From assembly GCA_048013815.1 (NCBI GenBank), contig CM106585.1, positions 4,092,001 through 4,156,000 of the forward strand: DNA of 64,000 bases. The letters are read 5' to 3'. A program made the position numbers and the translations under genes. A model generated the notes under the pieces. The model was given only the letters and a program-made list of their open reading frames with translations, ran no database searches and was not told the origin of the DNA. This DNA is from Setoptus koraiensis. Its lineage: Eukaryota > Arthropoda. Position 1 is the first letter of the stretch. Each line of letters opens with the position of its first letter. This document shows positions 1 through 9,614 of the stretch, one piece after another.

Positions 1-90
1 ACAACAGCAACAACAGCCACAGCAACAACAACAACAACAACAACGACAACGACAACAACAACAACAACAACAACGACGACGACTAGCAAA
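1..90. repeat. CAA/CGA-type trinucleotide repeat
   Basis: Interrupted run of CAA, CAG and CGA triplets that continues past the left edge of the window. Confidence 0.9.
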
Positions 91-720
91 AGCAGCGGCG
101 AAAAACTGGTCACCTTTTTAGCCCCAGCAGCAGCTCTCCGAATTCTTCTTTGTTCGTTCGTTTGTTTGTTTGTCGCTGCTGGCGTTGTTGTCGTCGTCGT
201 CGTTATTCAGTGCGACAGGTGAGCTAAACTGACAAGCTTGTCAGTTTCAGTCGTACACACACATACATGCAGCGAACACAGCGAACACAGTGACAGTTAC
301 AGTTACTGGCCAGCGAACAGGCCAGTATTGATCGTTGAGCGAGATAAGCTAACTCAATGATCCAAAGAGACTGTACTACTCTACTATCATCAAGAGGGGT
401 TCTCCGGCGAACACTTGTCTCGCCGGTGCCTTGCCTCGCCGGTGCCCTCCCTCACCTGTGCCACACTCACCTGTGTGCAACAGTGTCTCAACTTGAGTTA
501 CCGTTACTCGTTCGTTGCGACGAAAACAGAGTTGCCAATAGTGGCAACAGCAACACTTGTTGCACACATGGTCACACACCATGGGAGAATCTATCCATCA
601 TCATCATGTAAAATCATCATTGTTTGTATTCACCGTTACCGTTTTTGCAGTAGCGGCCTCCAGCGCACTGCCACCGCTTGCAAGCTACACAGCGGCCAAT
701 CGCTACTCAACCAACTGACT

Positions 721-782
721 TTATGTAAAGCTATTCACCTGGCCAGTGCTTTACATAGAGCTTTACATGGAGCTTTACATAA
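721..782. repeat. inverted repeat with internal tandem copies
   Basis: TTATGTAAAGCT at 721-732 is the exact reverse complement of AGCTTTACATAA at 771-782. Two further GCTTTACAT copies sit in the loop near 748 and 760. The arms could form a 12-bp stem. Confidence 0.8.
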
Positions 783-1345
783 AATAAAGTTGAGCGCATT
801 TTCTTGAAACGATTCTATACAAACATAAAGTGATATTGCCCAATGTTGAGCACTGCAACAATGATGACGGCAACAAGCCCACGATGCTGCTGCGGTGGAC
901 AGTTACACAAAAACGTCGTTTAATATAGCAACATCTTGCCCACTCAGCTCACTACTGTCACTCTGACTGTCACTCTGTCTGCTCAGGTAATAGGCAAATT
1001 TTACCACCATTTGTCTGATACTAATGGACCAGTTGAAAAGAATTTTGCAGTTTACATATTACACACTGTTAGTAGTGGTAGTCGTGGTGGTGGTGGTGGT
1101 GGTGGTAGATGTAGCAAGCGCACTAACGGTAGTAGCAGGGCCAGCAAAGGCAGAAATAGAAGTGGACGCAAGTGGCAGAAGTAAAAGTAAAAGTAGCACT
1201 CATACAAGTAGTTGTAATGGTGGTCATATACAGCCGTCGTTGTTGTGCTCAACAACAACACATGCGAATTATTTTATTTGAGCATTTGAGCATCTGAGCA
1301 TTTTAGTATTTGAGTAAACACGGCCAGCTAGCCAGATTTGTGCCT

Positions 1346-1386
1346 CTAGTTGTTGTTGTTGTTGTTGCTGCTGCTGCTGCTGTTGT
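1346..1386. repeat. GTT/GCT trinucleotide repeat
   Basis: Run of GTT followed by GCT triplets. It encodes polyglutamine in a short antisense frame, but no gene context supports a protein. Confidence 0.85.
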
Positions 1387-2048
1387 GAGCACCACCAATA
1401 AGGCAAATCTTCATTACTACCACTGAGGTATCTATGAGCGGTTGTTGACGCCACTGTTACGCTACTCTCAACTAGCTAACTGCAAGCAACCAGGCTAGCC
1501 AATGACCATGTTGTCGGTTACGTAATTGTCCTGGCTACCTGTCTAGTGAGACATTATAATAACAGTTTGTACAACATTGTAGGAGGCACAATCTATATAA
1601 AATTTCTTCTATTTCTTATCCTCTGTGCGCTGCGTTCGAAATACAAACAATGATTATGGACACAACAGGGCATAAGCCGTTGCAATAACTACATCATCAT
1701 TATTATTATATACATCATCATTATCGCCATAGTTCTTCGCTGGTGTTGCTCGACAAAAGTCATGTGTGCGGGATCAACAACAGTAAGCCAGTAATAATAG
1801 TAACAACAATGTGCAAACGCAAATAGTATCAAACCAAACCTCTCGCTCAAACCGATCACTTGTCTCGATCTATTATCAGGTAATAATATAACAGTAACTT
1901 GAACTCGAGTCACTTCAAGTCACTCACCAAAATACATGATGCTCGAGCAAACATTGTTGCATGCGGCCGCGGTCTACACAAATCATAATTTGAGTGACCT
2001 TATAGTTTGGGATGTATCAACACAACAACAAAACATTCTCCCCCGCGC

Positions 2049-2079
<31 letters not shown>

Positions 2080-2084
2080 TTGCC
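2049..2084. repeat. CT dinucleotide tract
   Basis: Polypyrimidine CT repeat with a few interruptions. Confidence 0.85.
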
Positions 2085-2100
2085 TTCTGTCACGTAACAT

Positions 2101-3890
2101 CTCTCATTCTCTGACAAACTTTGTCTGCTGGAAATTAATACAGATAGCTGCTAGTCACACTACTTACTCATGATATTGCTTACTCATGCAATAGGATAAA
2201 TACACTTGATAGGGTCAGTTGTGATGCCAAAAGATTGCAAACACACCAAAGTGAAGTTGCTCATGTGCAAAATCTTAGAGAGCAACTGCTTAAGTTCAAA
2301 GCAATTACGGGGCTGGCGCAATCCAAGCAAAATGCAACCCTACAATACATGCAAACGCCACAACGAGTTCTGGCGAGACATTGAACAGAAAAGTGGTTGA
2401 TAAGATATTTCACGATGATTGTTTATGTAAACGAAAGCGAAATATCTCATAGCATGATACGAAAAATCTCTGGAGAGCTCTTCAAAACAGCTCACAGTGG
2501 TCGCCTTAAAAGTAGTCGCCCTGAAAGAAGCAGTGATGCGTGGCTCACTCCCCAAAAGGTTGATACTACCTTGGCCATACTCAGATACCCTAGTCATATG
2601 TGATTATCTGACGGCAAAAAAAAATCTGATATTATTCCAATCAAAAAGGTTTCTGAGAAAGTTGTAATTGAGCTACAACTCACGAGAAAACTCACAAGAG
2701 GATTTACCAAACACGGGTGCTTATGAGGACTTGCTTTTGTCGCAGACTTTCAATATATTAATCCCATAACTTATCTCATTACATTTGTCAATCAGTATAA
2801 TTGGGCTAATTTTTTCCTTCATATTTCGCAATCAAACGGGCGAGAAACAACAAAGAAACAAAAAATATTTCCGGTTATCTATAGGCAATTGGTTGGTGTC
2901 GAACAATTGACTAAACATGATTGAGCTAATTTGAAGTGATTACGAAATAATTTAAATACATAGCGCAAGCTTGTATGAGCCAATCCAAGTTGACAAACAA
3001 ACAAAAGAATATATTAAGCAAACAAGGTAGTTCTTCACAGTTCCTCATAGCTATTTCACTAAATAGTCACTTTAGTAGTTAAAACTACACACCCAAACCA
3101 ATCAATAGCACCACTTCCGTGGGAACAACAATATGATTTGATGATTGAATTAGGGAAGGTCAATGTCATTAGATGATTGGCATTTGTAAGATATTTAATT
3201 ATCTATATTGACAATATTTTCTCCCCATGGAAATCCTTTTGCTGACGTCCAACAAAAATCAGAACAGATGATCACATAAAATATCTCCGACTTGTTAGCT
3301 GACAACCATTTATGAGAGTATCAATGATGCATGCAGCAGCAAATACGGAGAATCCTTTAGCGGCAATGTCCTAGTTTGACTCTTATGTTGGCTCAATTCT
3401 AGACAACTTGAGAATTAATCTATCCACGACTCCATCTTAAGTTATTGTCGAGCCATAATTGGGATGCTAATTCCAGCTCCGAGCATCCCAAGGTAGTAAG
3501 TATCTCTACCATCACATTATTTTACAACTGACATACTTTTAAATTGGATCCATAACCAGAGAACAATCAATACAACTCTAATGACGATCAGGATAGCTAC
3601 TTAGGTATAGGTGAGAGAACCATTACAAGCATTCTTGAAATTATCAGCTAATTAGAGAGATCAGTAGCTTTATTTTCAGTTCCAGTTTGAAGATGCGTCT
3701 ATCGAAAACTAAAACTCACTGGACCGTGTTCATGTTAAATAACAGATAACAGATTTTAAATAAGCCTCATAGACGACAACAATTAAAATATAATTCAACC
3801 ATGAGGGATGAGCTCGAGTTGCCAAGAGTCGAGTTTGGTGCAATCGCACTCCCATTGAACACAAGAGTCAGCATGGAGTAAGTTTCAAAT
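2101..3890. other. AT-rich intergenic DNA 3' of Ecd, no gene recognised
   Basis: AT-rich sequence with stops in every frame. The longest short ORFs (near 2206-2400 and 2340-2597) match nothing I recognise. The right part should contain the Ecd 3' UTR, because Ecd reads leftward and stops at 3891. I see no obvious AATAAA on the minus strand within the first 100 bases after that stop. Confidence 0.6.
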
Positions 3891-5930
3891 TTAGGAATCT
3901 TTTTCAGTCTCTTCCATTGTTGCCTTGCTGGGAAGTAGTCGCATAGATTGTAGCATGTTGCAAGCTGCCCCAGGTTGATTCGCTTCAAGACCAGCGTTGT
4001 AGGCTTCAAGCAAATTATGACATATTGCAGCGTCCATTTTTATATCTTCTGCCTCATCATCTGTATAGTCATCACTATCGAGTTCAGCTTTAGGTGCCAG
4101 TCTTGAGTCAACCGGCATGAAATCTTTCGAGCTTACGTTGGTTGATTTTAATTCCTCATCCATGAGTTTCATATAGTCGCGAATTTTTAGTGAGCCGCGA
4201 CTGCGCTCAGCTAATGGCACATCGTGATTAACATCTTGTCCAAGTCTCTTCAGATCACCGATCATTTCCTCAATTTCATCGTCTAGGCGTTCGTCTTCTC
4301 CAGATCGCTCATCTAGATCCGTATTAGTTGAACATTCATCGCCAAAATCGTCAACACCATCAAAGTCATCCTCACCATCGTAGTCATCTTCGTCTCCGTA
4401 TTCACTCAGATGCGATGAGCTATCGGATTCATCAGAAATTTTATCATCGTCCAGTTGACCCATGGACAAAATGGAATCACTATTTATTTCACAGCTCTGT
4501 TGTTGACTCGGACCGGCAATATCCGTTTGTCTTTCTACTTTTTTACTTGGAGGAACATCTTTCTGTTTTGGTCTCTTCCTGCTGACGAAATTTCGCATGA
4601 GTTTTGTCACGTCTTGAGGACCTACATTTCTGCTGCCCTTTTTGGTTGCAAAACATTCTTCAAGCAGTTGATCTAGTTGCTCAGCTGTGACATTTAACCA
4701 GGAATCATCATCATCGATTAAATTGTTTGAAAGAGCCTCCTCTTCTCGGAATCTTTGACAATCATTTTCAGACGAATCAATCAATGATGAAACCTTCGAC
4801 CTGATCAACTTCGTGCTCGACGTAACATGACTTTGCTGTGGGCTTTTCTTTATGAATGAATTATAGTAAGACTCTTTCGCTCTACCTAATAGCTCCTTGT
4901 ACAACCTAGAACCTACTAATTCATCTCGAAAATACCCATAACTATCAAGATTCTTCTTGTATTTCTGCCATTTTGAGTCGCTTTCAAAATCGTAAGATGC
5001 AATCTCATCAGTATGGCTATCGTTTACAATATCACCTCTAGCTCCAGCCATAATGATTTCGAAACCAGAAGCCAGTTTCAGACCCAGATCGTGCGCTTTA
5101 AACTCTGGTGCATTTTTTGGTGGGAGCGTCCAGCCTGATCTTTTATCGGGTAAGTAAATGTTATGGATGATTTTCGCGTATAAGTTACGAGTGAAAGTCA
5201 CAGTTCTCATAATCCTATCCTCAGGCCGGAAACGTTTCATAGTTCTGAGTGAGCGTGCTTCATAAGGATCACGCTCATAGAAGGCATCAACGGCTGGCGA
5301 AACAAACTGTGGGTTGCTCTCCAATACTTTAGCAATAGATATAGGTAAGTAACACTTGGCTCGGTGAAGTTGCGTTTTGTAAAATTCAGGATATCGATTG
5401 ACTTTAGAATTGATAGAATCTTGCACAGAATGATCGGCCAAAGTCTCATTTGGGTTACTTCTCATGAATTCGATTGCTATTTTTTTAGACTTCAGACTTG
5501 AGTTAGAGTCAAGTTTGAGTGTCTTGGGTATGATATGTAAGTTGCCTTGGTAAATAAATACTCTATTCTCACTATTGCTAGGATCCAACCATTTGGGTAT
5601 GTAATTGGCGGCCTCTATGAGCAGCATTTGGCCATCAAAATCTTCTAAAGTGATTGCAAGCTCTTGATCTAATCTACTCAGTTCGTACAATAAATAAATA
5701 ATGAACCATTCATCGTCAACATTATCGCCATAATTGGTAGATCCAGACAAAAACTCTGATTGATCTACGGGACATGTGCTAAGGCTCAGACTGAATTCCT
5801 CTTTATTCCAGATGAATCCGTTAGCTTTTGATTGGACGAAGGCCAGGTAGTCATCTAACTTAGCCGAGATATGGTCTATTCGGTCCGATTTTGCGGGAAA
5901 ATGTAACTCATACGTAATAGTGTCCTCCAT
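3891..5930 (-). CDS. ecd: protein ecdysoneless (ECD/SGT1 family)
   Basis: Single-exon ORF of 679 aa. The start used is the ATG at 5930, in a good context (ACCATGG); an upstream TTG is not a likely start. The protein follows the ecdysoneless family: an N-terminal block beginning YELHFP, a conserved central region with Tyr/Phe-rich blocks (for example DEWFIIYLLYELSRL near residues 75-90), then a disordered, strongly acidic Asp/Glu/Ser tail at about residues 480-580. The length is close to that of animal ECD proteins. Ecd is known to be needed for ecdysone production in flies and for cell survival, and it works with the spliceosomal protein Prp8 and the R2TP chaperone. It is divergent with RnrS, and the two starts are about 600 bp apart. 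The family assignment is strong; the function here is inferred from homologues. Confidence 0.95.
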   Translation of the reverse strand: MEDTITYELHFPAKSDRIDHISAKLDDYLAFVQSKANGFIWNKEEFSLSLSTCPVDQSEFLSGSTNYGDNVDDEWFIIYLLYELSRLDQELAITLEDFDGQMLLIEAANYIPKWLDPSNSENRVFIYQGNLHIIPKTLKLDSNSSLKSKKIAIEFMRSNPNETLADHSVQDSINSKVNRYPEFYKTQLHRAKCYLPISIAKVLESNPQFVSPAVDAFYERDPYEARSLRTMKRFRPEDRIMRTVTFTRNLYAKIIHNIYLPDKRSGWTLPPKNAPEFKAHDLGLKLASGFEIIMAGARGDIVNDSHTDEIASYDFESDSKWQKYKKNLDSYGYFRDELVGSRLYKELLGRAKESYYNSFIKKSPQQSHVTSSTKLIRSKVSSLIDSSENDCQRFREEEALSNNLIDDDDSWLNVTAEQLDQLLEECFATKKGSRNVGPQDVTKLMRNFVSRKRPKQKDVPPSKKVERQTDIAGPSQQQSCEINSDSILSMGQLDDDKISDESDSSSHLSEYGDEDDYDGEDDFDGVDDFGDECSTNTDLDERSGEDERLDDEIEEMIGDLKRLGQDVNHDVPLAERSRGSLKIRDYMKLMDEELKSTNVSSKDFMPVDSRLAPKAELDSDDYTDDEAEDIKMDAAICHNLLEAYNAGLEANQPGAACNMLQSMRLLPSKATMEETEKDS

Positions 5931-6162
5931 GGTCAATGGTAGGTTATTCTGTGGTTTGATGAGTTGAAATAAATTGCGTAAGAATGATGTAATAAAGAAT
6001 TGCTTCGATATTCTGAGAGGGATTCATTTGAGAATTAATTCTGGACGCTTTGTCCACATGGTTTTCTGTATCATGTGCTCACATCAAGTTTGCATTTATT
6101 TGTTCGCGAACATAAGGGGGCAAAATAATGACGTTCCCTCTGTTTACCTTACGTTTTGTGAG

Positions 6163-6175
6163 TTTGCGCGCCAAA
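6163..6175. promoter_or_regulatory. E2F-type site upstream of RnrS
   Basis: TTTGCGCGCCAAA contains GCGCCAAA, the reverse complement of the canonical E2F site TTTGGCGC. Ribonucleotide reductase genes are classic E2F targets. Its 12-bp core TTTGCGCGCCAA recurs, inverted, upstream of Cdc7 at 9322-9333. Confidence 0.6.
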
Positions 6176-6259
6176 ATTCCGTTGTTTGATAAAGGTTTGT
6201 TTGTTGTTTTTCTTGAACGTTATTGTTCTGGTGGACCCTCTCTATGCCATCGTCGAGGG

Positions 6260-6267
6260 TATAAATA
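6260..6267 (+). promoter_or_regulatory. TATA box of RnrS
   Basis: TATAAATA about 265 bp upstream of the RnrS ATG. An initiator-like CAGTCAACT follows about 25-30 bp downstream. Confidence 0.5.
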
Positions 6268-6527
6268 ACAACGTATTTTACCAGTCAACTTATTCTTAAT
6301 CGGACACAAAAATAATTCGGTTATTTCTGAATCGCCTCACAATCAAATTTTTAATTCGACCTTGACAGACATAATACATAACGTCATATCCGCTGTGTTC
6401 GAATAATCATTTCATCACTATACAGTTTAAATATCAATTCGATTACTATCAGTCAGAAATATACTATAAAACATACTGTTCGCTTCATTATCACAATCAA
6501 AATATATCGTTTTAATTTTATTGCATC

Positions 6528-7659
6528 ATGTGTGGAACAGCAAAATCACTAGAAGTTCGAGCTCACGACGAAGAGCTTGAATTGGACAAGATAATCGACA
6601 ATCGCTTGGACAATATCGCTGCTGATCCTAGCCAGCTCTTTTTCCGTGTCAAATATCCCGACTTATACGAAATGTATAAAAAAGCCGTAGCCTGCTACTG
6701 GACTGTTAAAGAAGTTGATCTATCGAGGGACCTAGAGGATTGGAGAAAGCTAACAGATAACGAGCGTCACTTTGTGTCTCATGTACTGGCATTTTTCGCT
6801 GCTTCAGATGGTATTGTGAATGAAAATTTGGCAGAGAGATTCATGCTAGATACCAAACAAGAAGAGGCAGAATGCTTCTATGGTTTCCAGATAAAGATAG
6901 AGAATATACACTCTGAGATGTACTCATTGCTCATTTACACTTACATCAACGACCCACAAGAGAGGGAGAAAATGTTTAATGCCATCGTTACAATTCCTTG
7001 CGTCCGTAAAAAGGCTAGTTGGGCGATGAAATGGACTTCAAGTGCTGCCACTTTTGCCGAGAGACTCATTGCCTTTGCCAGTGTTGAAGGAATATTCTTC
7101 TCTGGATCATTTGCAGCTATATTCTGGTTGAAGAAGCGAGGCCTCATGCCTGGTCTGTGTTTTAGTAACGAGCTGATTTCAAGAGACGAGGGACTCCATT
7201 GCGACTTTGCATGTAATTTGTTCAAGTATGTAGAAAACAAACCATCCGAGGAAAGAGTTCATTCCATAGTCAAGGATGCTGTGGCAATTGAGCAAGAGTT
7301 CTTGACTGAGGCGTTGCCGGTTGCCTTGATCGGAATGAATAATAATTTGATGAAACAATACATTGAGTTTGTAGCTGACAGACTTCTTGTCGAATTGGGA
7401 TACTCCAAGGTAAGATAAAAACAGTAGAAGATTTTCTCTTTCCAATATCAAGCTTCCAGCAGCTTTCTAACTGTCATCTTATCATAAAATCCGTGCACTT
7501 CAATAGATCTTCGGTAAGACAAACCCGTTCGACTTCATGGAGCAGATTTCTCTCGAGGGGAAGACAAATTTCTTCGAAAAAAGGGTCGGAGAGTATCAAA
7601 AGAGTGGAGTGATGAGCAATCCAGATGAACTCAAGTTCACATTGGACGCGGACTTTTAG
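6528..7659 (+). CDS. RnrS: ribonucleoside-diphosphate reductase small subunit (class Ia R2)
   Basis: Two exons, 6528-7409 and 7507-7659, joined in phase 0 across a 97-bp GTAAG...AG intron, give 344 aa. The R2 subunit houses the di-iron tyrosyl radical used by the large subunit to reduce ribonucleotides to dNTPs. Iron ligands are visible as D94, E125, H128, E187, E221 and H224, with the radical tyrosine at Y132. The second exon supplies the C-terminal FTLDADF, the conserved tail that docks on R1. The N terminus is shorter than in the S-phase vertebrate R2 and lacks an obvious KEN box, more like the p53R2 form. An E2F site and TATA box lie upstream. The 3' end converges on Cdc7; the AATAAA at 7713-7718 is 54 bp past the stop. 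Confidence 0.98.
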
Positions 7660-7712
7660 ATCAGCCCATAATGATTGACAGACCAATGTAGCATTAATAC
7701 TTTTATCACCAG

Positions 7713-7725
7713 AATAAACTTTATT
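7713..7725. terminator. back-to-back poly(A) signals shared by RnrS and Cdc7
   Basis: AATAAACTTTATT is a perfect palindrome around a central C. The left half is AATAAA for RnrS (+). The right half is AATAAA for Cdc7 on the minus strand and fully contains the Cdc7 TAA stop (7721-7723). Cleavage 10-30 nt past each signal would make the two mRNAs overlap at their 3' ends. Confidence 0.8.
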
Positions 7726-9121
7726 TATATTCAAAAAGTGGATGTTTCAGTGCTCCAGAGGCAGATATTCTAGTCAGTGGATTCGGGTCCAGTAATTTCA
7801 TGAGTAGATCGTGGGCTTCAGGGGGTATGTCGAATTGAGTTTTCTTGGGGCTCGATTGGCGAATTCTTTGGCAAAGTTCTAGCAGATTTTTGGGGCTGTG
7901 CTTAGGTCGTACGGTCAGTTTAAATCCGATGGATCTTGCAGCATCAATGACCCGGTCACTTCCCAATAAATAAATAATCTCGGCTAGAGCGGTCGAATCA
8001 TCGACATCTCTGAAGAATGGATAATGCCCAGATAAGAGACACAAGAATATGACTCCTGCTGACCAAATATCTAAGGCGGTTGTCTGAAAGCGCCATCTAA
8101 TCAGGACTTCAGGGGCTTTGTAACCTGGTGTTCCTGCTTTGGGTGCTAGAGGCTCCGGTCTGGATGTGCAAATGGTACAAACCTTGGGAAGACCCCTACA
8201 ATCACATGAAGGACCAGTTATTGTCCTTCGGGCTGACGGGGCTCTAGAAGTGGGTGTGACAGGGGTCACTGGCTTGTACTTGGGTTGATTATTTTGCAAA
8301 TCTTCGTTGACTCTTAGCTTCTTGAAAGTTTGATCTATTTCAGGGGGAGACTCTTGAGTCGATGATTGTCTTTTGTTGCTAAAGCTGTGGCTCCATCCGC
8401 GTGATGTAGGAGATGTGACAAAATAACGGCTCAGATGGCGACTATTTGATAAAATGTGATTATTAGCCACAGTGTGGTTGCTTTTGAAATTTTGATTAGC
8501 TTGTTTGGGTGTAGTTGGTGGGGTCATAGGGAGATGTTGTAGAGGGGTCGGTTGTAAATGTTGGGCAAATTTGTATCGTGACCATCTAACTGTGGGATGG
8601 TCCTGCATGTAATGTGCTAGGCCGAAGTCAACAAGTGAATATGTTCTATCTTTTCTATTGTACAAAAAATTGCTTGGCTTAATGTCTCGATGGATGACAT
8701 TATTTTCATGAACATGCTCCAACGCTATGAATAAATTCTTCATATAATCTATTATTTCGTTCAAATCTAGTTTCTCGACGTAATCACTGAAATTTTCATG
8801 ATCGATCATGTCCATAAGGATGTAAACTTGTCCCATGTGAAAATGTGCAGTGTGCATCTTGACAACATTTGACTGACCGCCGAGATCTCTCAAGAGCCGA
8901 AGTTCGCTAGCTAACCGTGGTGGTTTAAGTATAGGATGAATACATTTTAGTGCAAATCTGGCAAGTACAGGAGAATTCGGCGAACTAGTGATGGGTGGTG
9001 ATGTGGCCTCCAAAACTTTTCCAAATGCTCCTTGGCCAACATAGTTTCTTTTCTTGACAGCGCCACCTTCGAGCGTATACTCTTTGTCGTGAACACTCAG
9101 ATAATTTCGGATATAGTCCAT
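7721..9121 (-). CDS. Cdc7: Cdc7 protein kinase (DDK catalytic subunit)
   Basis: Single exon, 466 aa. Cdc7 with its Dbf4-type partner phosphorylates MCM helicase to fire replication origins. Visible kinase motifs are the glycine loop GQGAFGKV (about 29-36), K59 in ALKC, HRDIKPSN at 144-151, DFG at 165-167 and APE at 336-338. Between DFG and APE lies a roughly 160-residue insert, the hallmark of Cdc7 kinases. It is Ser/Thr/Pro-rich and ends in a C-x-C-x6-C-x2-C zinc-binding cluster (C306, C308, C315, C318), as in human CDC7. The ATG at 9121 is used because an in-frame upstream extension looks non-coding. E2F-like sites lie upstream, and the stop codon sits inside the poly(A) signal. Confidence 0.97.
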   Translation of the reverse strand: MDYIRNYLSVHDKEYTLEGGAVKKRNYVGQGAFGKVLEATSPPITSSPNSPVLARFALKCIHPILKPPRLASELRLLRDLGGQSNVVKMHTAHFHMGQVYILMDMIDHENFSDYVEKLDLNEIIDYMKNLFIALEHVHENNVIHRDIKPSNFLYNRKDRTYSLVDFGLAHYMQDHPTVRWSRYKFAQHLQPTPLQHLPMTPPTTPKQANQNFKSNHTVANNHILSNSRHLSRYFVTSPTSRGWSHSFSNKRQSSTQESPPEIDQTFKKLRVNEDLQNNQPKYKPVTPVTPTSRAPSARRTITGPSCDCRGLPKVCTICTSRPEPLAPKAGTPGYKAPEVLIRWRFQTTALDIWSAGVIFLCLLSGHYPFFRDVDDSTALAEIIYLLGSDRVIDAARSIGFKLTVRPKHSPKNLLELCQRIRQSSPKKTQFDIPPEAHDLLMKLLDPNPLTRISASGALKHPLFEYK

Positions 9122-9321
9122 ATTTCTTTAATGTTCTTCTAGCAAATATCTATAATAATGTTGTGAGTTGAGAATTATTTTCAATCTGAAAGTGCTTGGT
9201 CAATTCATGAGCTAAAATGATTCTAGAGAGATGTGGTTGGTTCCGACTATAACGATAAAATATATATAGATAAATACAAGCAGGATCCACATGTAAACAC
9301 ACATCGAACAGACAATAACTG

Positions 9322-9333
9322 TTGGCGCGCAAA
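9322..9333. promoter_or_regulatory. E2F-like element shared with RnrS
   Basis: TTGGCGCGCAAA is the exact reverse complement of the 12-bp core TTTGCGCGCCAA at RnrS 6163-6174. It lies about 200 bp upstream of the Cdc7 ATG. Confidence 0.5.
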
Positions 9334-9401
9334 AATCAATGAGCGTACGACTATGGGGGAAAAGTATATAGGTGTTTCTTTGCCCCATCATATTCTTGCT
9401 A

Positions 9402-9409
9402 TTTGGCGC
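9402..9409. promoter_or_regulatory. canonical E2F site upstream of Cdc7
   Basis: Exact TTTGGCGC about 280 bp upstream of the Cdc7 start codon. Confidence 0.5.
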
Positions 9410-9614
9410 TAATTGATGAATCATCTGTTGTAAGTGAATTCCCAATTTATTGATAAATAGCGGGTAAAAGAGGAATTAACACGAGGATTTTTATAAGTGA
9501 ACAAACCAAAATTAGGGATTTCTTGAGTACAGAATATTGGGGAATAGTCTCACTGACGCTATTTTTAAAAGGCACAATTTTTCCTTTGTTTGCCTTTGAA
9601 AGAATAGATAATTA

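Larger units (their letters stand above)
1..2100. other. intergenic spacer with simple repeats, no gene recognised
   Basis: Only short, unconvincing ORFs occur here. The stretch holds CAA/CAG/CGA trinucleotide runs at the left edge, a GGT run near 1080-1107, a GTT/GCT run near 1348-1386 and a CT tract near 2049-2084. Two copies of TCGCCGGTGCC lie near 419 and 435. A TATATAAA-like box near 1593 cannot be tied to a coding sequence. The GC-rich, repeat-laden style matches the other intergenic stretches of the window. It could be flank or intron of a gene lying to the left. Confidence 0.6.
5931..6527. promoter_or_regulatory. divergent promoter region between ecd and RnrS
   Basis: A 597-bp spacer between two divergent start codons. 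It holds an E2F-type site (6163-6175) and a TATA-like box (6260-6267) oriented toward RnrS, with a TCAACT initiator-like sequence about 28 bp further on. The likely RnrS 5' UTR is therefore about 240 nt. No TATA box oriented toward ecd was noticed. Confidence 0.6.
9122..9614. promoter_or_regulatory. Cdc7 upstream region and Uba3 3' flank
   Basis: A 493-bp spacer in which Uba3 (-) ends and Cdc7 (-) begins. It holds two E2F-type sites (9322-9333 and 9402-9409). A minus-strand AATAAA (TTTATT near 9448) may serve Uba3. AT-rich otherwise, with no ORF worth calling. Confidence 0.5.

Noticed and set aside
5931..5936. TTG start two codons upstream of the ecd ATG
   Set aside because: Non-ATG start; the ATG at 5930 has a better context and matches the family N terminus.
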